In this document: in pieces, positions 61,559-64,000 of the stretch | Numbering within the stretch: position 1 is the stretch's first letter | Layout: each line of letters opens with the position of its first letter | From: Pelagibius sp. CAU 1746 | Lineage (GTDB): Bacteria > Pseudomonadota > Alphaproteobacteria > Kiloniellales > Kiloniellaceae | NCBI RefSeq assembly: GCF_039839785.1 | Contig: NZ_JBDOQT010000002.1 | Location: forward strand, 310,001-374,000 | Length of the DNA: 64,000 nt | Direction: 5' to 3' | Notes under the pieces: model-generated | Database searches by the model: none | Told to the model about the DNA's origin: nothing | The model's input: only the letters and a program-made list of their open reading frames with translations | Position numbers and translations under genes: made by a program

Positions 61559-62014
61559 CTACTTGTGCTTAAGCATCGCCTGGCGCTGTTCCGGGCCCGG
61601 CATCTCGGGGAAGGCCGGCAGGTCAGGGTCCACCGGATCCCACTTCGGCGCCCGGCTGGCATAGACCGAGGCACCCGGCGTGATCGCGTCCGGGTCGTCG
61701 AGGCTCGAGGCGCGCAGAAAAACCAGATCGGCCCCTGACGCCTTGGTCGAATACAGCGCCGAGCCGCAGGTCGGACAGAAATGCCGCCGGATCACGTTGC
61801 CGTTGTCGGCCGGCTTGTCAAAGTGCCGCACTTCCCCGGTCACGGAGAAGGCCTCCATCGGCGCCACCGCATGGGTGCAATGCCCGGTCCCGCTCGACTT
61901 GCGGCAGTCGAGGCAATAGCAGTGCGCCGAGAACAGGGCCGGCGTCGCGACCGTATAGCGCACGGCGCCGCAAAGGCAGCCGCCACGGAGCCCCGCGGCT
62001 CGCTGGTCCGTCAT
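61559..62014 (-). CDS. GFA family zinc protein
   Basis: 151 residues with GFA zinc sites: GGCLCGAVRY, HCYCLDCRKSSGTGH and FCPTCGSALY. Divergent from an HxlR regulator gene that probably controls it. It differs from the other GFA protein at 39784 and shares little beyond the metal motifs. The start at 62014 is used; 62029 is an alternative. Confidence 0.9.
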   Translation of the reverse strand: MTDQRAAGLRGGCLCGAVRYTVATPALFSAHCYCLDCRKSSGTGHCTHAVAPMEAFSVTGEVRHFDKPADNGNVIRRHFCPTCGSALYSTKASGADLVFLRASSLDDPDAITPGASVYASRAPKWDPVDPDLPAFPEMPGPEQRQAMLKHK

Positions 62015-62058
62015 GAGTCGCTCCCTCATCCGATCGAGTTCCCGCTTTGGTAGCCTTA

Positions 62059-62095
62059 TTGACTAGTGACTTGCAAGTGACAATTCATAAGTCAA
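62059..62095. promoter_or_regulatory. Candidate HxlR operator
   Basis: ACTTGCAAGT at 62069-62078 is a perfect 10-base palindrome set between TTGACT (62059) and AGTCAA (62090), which form an outer inverted repeat. It lies between the divergent GFA and HxlR genes. Confidence 0.6.
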
Positions 62096-62133
62096 AGATG
62101 GCCGCTGCCGGAGCTGGTGGAATACAATTGCCC

Positions 62134-62502
62134 ATGGCACGATCCAACAAACGGGAGGCCCGCTCCCCCTGCCCCATTGCCGCGACACTGGACATCCTGG
62201 GCGACCGCTGGAGCCTGATCGTCGTGCGCGATATGTTCCGCGGCAAGAAGCGCTTCGCCGAGTTCCTCGAGTCGCCCGAGGCCATTACCACCTCGGTGCT
62301 GAGCGACCGTCTGGCCGGATTGGAGGTCAACGGTCTCGTCGAGCGCCGGCCCTATCAGAAGCGCCCACCGCGCTACGAGTACGTCTTGACCGAGGACGGC
62401 CGGGCCCTGCTGCCGGTGCTGCAGGAGATCTGCCGATGGGGGAACAAGACGCTGCCCGACACCTGGACGGCGCCCGCCAGCTTCATGAGGAAGAAGCCGT
62501 AG
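62134..62502 (+). CDS. HxlR-family transcriptional regulator
   Basis: A 122-residue winged-helix protein: CPIAATLDILGDRWSLIVVRD (with the typical N-terminal cysteine), TTSVLSDRLAGLEVNGLVERR and RYEYVLTEDGRALLPVL. ATG at 62134 is chosen as the conserved N-terminus. It probably controls the divergent GFA gene in response to reactive electrophiles through the cysteine, by analogy with HxlR/HypR proteins. Its 3' end overlaps the convergent PNPOx-like gene by 20 bases. Confidence 0.9.
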   Translation: MARSNKREARSPCPIAATLDILGDRWSLIVVRDMFRGKKRFAEFLESPEAITTSVLSDRLAGLEVNGLVERRPYQKRPPRYEYVLTEDGRALLPVLQEICRWGNKTLPDTWTAPASFMRKKP

Positions 62503-63115
62503 CCGCGCGCCGCAAGGCTTCGTTCTCGGCGCGGAGCCGTTCCAGCTCCTCGCGCAGCGGCGCCAAGGCCGGCTCCAGTTCCTCCAGAGTATAGCGCTGC
62601 GGCAGATGCTGGGGACAGTTCCAGTCCAGGGCCGCGACAGTGATGACGACGGCGCGTTCCGGCTTGGCGCGGTAGCTGCGGTCGTGCAGCCCGGCGACCA
62701 GTTCGGGATCCTCCCCGATATCGACGATGCGCGCCTGGCCCCAGACCTTCAGGCGCCGCCGGTTGGGATAGTCGACCAGGATCAGCGAAACCCGGCCGTC
62801 GACCTGCAGGTTGCCGACGCTCAAGTACTGGCGGTTGCCGCGGAAATCGGCATAGGCCAGCGTCTTCTCGTCCAGCACTTTCAGGAAACCCTCGGGCCCG
62901 CCGCGGAACTGCACGTAGGGCCAGCCGTTCTCGCCCACCGTCGCCTGGAAGAAGCCGTCGCGGCGGGCGATGAAGGCCGCTTCCGCCGGCCCGACGGCGT
63001 CCGCGGGCGCCGCCTCGGAGGTGAGGAATTTGGCATAGGTCGCGGCCGTGCCCTGGCGCTGCTGCTCGGCCAGGACGGAGGGCGTGAAGGTGATCTCGGC
63101 AAAGGCGCGGGCCAT
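62483..63115 (-). CDS. Pyridoxamine 5'-phosphate oxidase-like FMN-binding protein
   Basis: A 210-residue split-barrel protein: FIARRDGFFQATVGENGWPYVQ, LAYADFRGNRQYLSVGNL and VSLILVDYPNRRRLKVWGQARI are the FMN-binding barrel strands. The C-terminal helix ends LREELERLRAENEALRR, a short coiled coil. AAGGAG precedes the ATG at 63115. The substrate is unknown; many members are oxidoreductases other than PdxH. It is divergent from a LysR gene. Confidence 0.87.
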   Translation of the reverse strand: MARAFAEITFTPSVLAEQQRQGTAATYAKFLTSEAAPADAVGPAEAAFIARRDGFFQATVGENGWPYVQFRGGPEGFLKVLDEKTLAYADFRGNRQYLSVGNLQVDGRVSLILVDYPNRRRLKVWGQARIVDIGEDPELVAGLHDRSYRAKPERAVVITVAALDWNCPQHLPQRYTLEELEPALAPLREELERLRAENEALRRAATASSS

Positions 63116-63210
63116 GATGATCTCCTTTCGGGGTCTTGCGGCGGCTCTTCTGCTCCTCAGAAAATGACACTCCGCAGGCCACGAAAGAATAGCAAGTGCA
63201 AAGAAGTCAC

Positions 63211-63229
63211 TATTCCGTATAATGGAATA
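63211..63229. promoter_or_regulatory. Candidate LysR operator
   Basis: TATTCCGTATAATGGAATA has TATTCC/GGAATA arms seven bases apart, and ends directly at the start codon of the LysR gene. Binding there would block both the LysR gene and possibly the divergent PNPOx-like gene. Confidence 0.5.
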
Positions 63230-64000
63230 ATGGACCGTTTCCGCGAACTCACCACCTTCGTCGCCGTGGCCGAAACCGGCGCCTTCAACGCCGCGGCCCG
63301 GCGCCTCAAGATGTCGCCGCCGGCAGTGACACGTCTGGTCACGGCGCTGGAGGCCCGCCTGGGCGTGCAGCTCTTCACCCGCACCACGCGGCAGGTGGCC
63401 CTGACCGAGGCCGGGGGGCGGCTGCGCGAGGACGCCGTGAGGATCCTCGCCGAACTGGAGGAAGCGGAGACCGCGGCGCAGGGCACCACCACGGCCCCCA
63501 GCGGGCACTTGAGACTGACCGCGCCGGTGCTCTTCGGCCAGCACGTCCTGGCGCCCATTTTGCGCGACTACCTCGAGGTCCACCCCGCTGTCAGCGCCGA
63601 GGCGCTGTTCATCGACCGCAACGTCAACCTGCTGGACGAAGGCCTGGACGTGGCGCTGCGGATCGGCGAGCTGCCCGACTCCTCCTTTTCCGCGCGCCGC
63701 GTCGGCACCCTGCGCCGCATCGTGGTCGCGGCACCGGCCTACCTGGACCGCCACGGCGCCCCCGAAACGCCGGAGGCCCTGCGCGACCACCGCCTGATCT
63801 TCTCCACCAGCGTCAGCGAGGTGCTGAGCTGGACCTTCACCAAGGCAGGCAAACGGCGCAGCCTGCGGGTCGCCCCCCGGCTCAGCGTGAACGGCCTGCA
63901 GACGGTCATCGATTCGGCCCTCGCGGGCTGGGGCATCACCCGCGTGCTGTCCTATCAGGTTACCGACGCCTTGGCGGAAGGACGCCTCGTCGAGCTGCTG
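63230..64000 (+). CDS. LysR-family regulator (3' end beyond window)
   Basis: The first 257 residues of a LysR regulator, cut by the window edge. HTH: MDRFRELTTFVAVAETGAFN, KMSPPAVTRLVTALEARLGV. Substrate domain: GHLRLTAPVLFGQHVLAPIL, EGLDVALRIGELPDS and GWGITRVLSYQV. It belongs to the DmlR-like branch. It probably regulates the divergent PNPOx-like gene; the effector is unknown. Confidence 0.9.
   Translation, partial: MDRFRELTTFVAVAETGAFNAAARRLKMSPPAVTRLVTALEARLGVQLFTRTTRQVALTEAGGRLREDAVRILAELEEAETAAQGTTTAPSGHLRLTAPVLFGQHVLAPILRDYLEVHPAVSAEALFIDRNVNLLDEGLDVALRIGELPDSSFSARRVGTLRRIVVAAPAYLDRHGAPETPEALRDHRLIFSTSVSEVLSWTFTKAGKRRSLRVAPRLSVNGLQTVIDSALAGWGITRVLSYQVTDALAEGRLVELL

Overview
The window is high-GC chromosomal DNA from an alphaproteobacterium, probably Rhodospirillales-like. 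I base this on the imuA-imuB-dnaE2 mutagenesis cassette with a GTTC-N7-GTTC LexA box, three PAS_5 proteins, DUF4169, a FMN-riboswitch-controlled stand-alone ribH, a tripartite tricarboxylate transporter, and GC-rich hyper-palindromic intergenic repeats. Genus and species cannot be read from the sequence. No rRNA, tRNA, CRISPR array, transposase or phage gene was recognised.

Layout. 1-8.4 kb: a leucine-dehydrogenase-type enzyme, a large RTX/beta-helix secreted protein, and a four-gene polar amino-acid ABC transporter behind a leader with a strong intrinsic terminator. 8.4-10.3 kb: an AT-rich islet with an orphan Sll1717/FunZ-like P-loop ATPase, followed by a YdhR-like gene that has lost its start codon. 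10.4-17.7 kb: an orphan CHASE4-type histidine kinase, a MarR regulator divergent from a DMT transporter with a palindromic operator between them, a class III aminotransferase, a membrane ClpP-fold protein and the first PAS_5 protein. 17.7-24.4 kb: the SOS mutasome imuA-imuB-dnaE2, interrupted by a DUF559 endonuclease gene bracketed by near-identical 45-bp direct repeats. 24.5-31.6 kb: second PAS_5 protein, a DMT transporter behind a possible 35-codon leader ORF, an adenylate cyclase with TolB-like and TPR parts, an acyl-CoA ligase and an MFS transporter. 31.6-41 kb: ArsR regulator divergent from a NIPSNAP/ABM pair, Acr3 arsenite pump, third PAS_5 protein, a di-heme peroxidase behind a Fur box, a cysteine-flanked protein of unknown function, LysR and enoyl-CoA hydratase genes, a GFA protein and a small secreted protein.

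41-46.6 kb is a sulfide-oxidation locus: Crp/Fnr regulator, GTGA-N5-TCAC operator, DUF2892 membrane protein, persulfide-dioxygenase-like MBL protein, a DUF442-SQR fusion and a SulP anion transporter. 46.6-50.4 kb is a FecBCD/MolBCA-type ABC importer divergent from a ModA-like protein that lacks a signal peptide, with a long inverted repeat between them. 50.4-56 kb is a five-gene operon: TctC, TctB, TctA, an LVIVD-repeat protein and an alpha/beta hydrolase. 56-64 kb: TauE/SafE exporter, ribH with its FMN riboswitch, Sua5-type tRNA-modification enzyme, a GlcD-type FAD oxidoreductase, a DMT transporter with DUF4169, a GFA/HxlR divergent pair, a PNPOx-like protein and a LysR gene cut by the window edge.

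The strongest candidates for something undescribed are the DUF559 nuclease gene inside paired repeats in the imu cassette, the AT-rich ATPase islet, and the cytosolic ModA-like protein facing a FecCD-type importer. All functions are inferred by reading the sequence; no database search was run.
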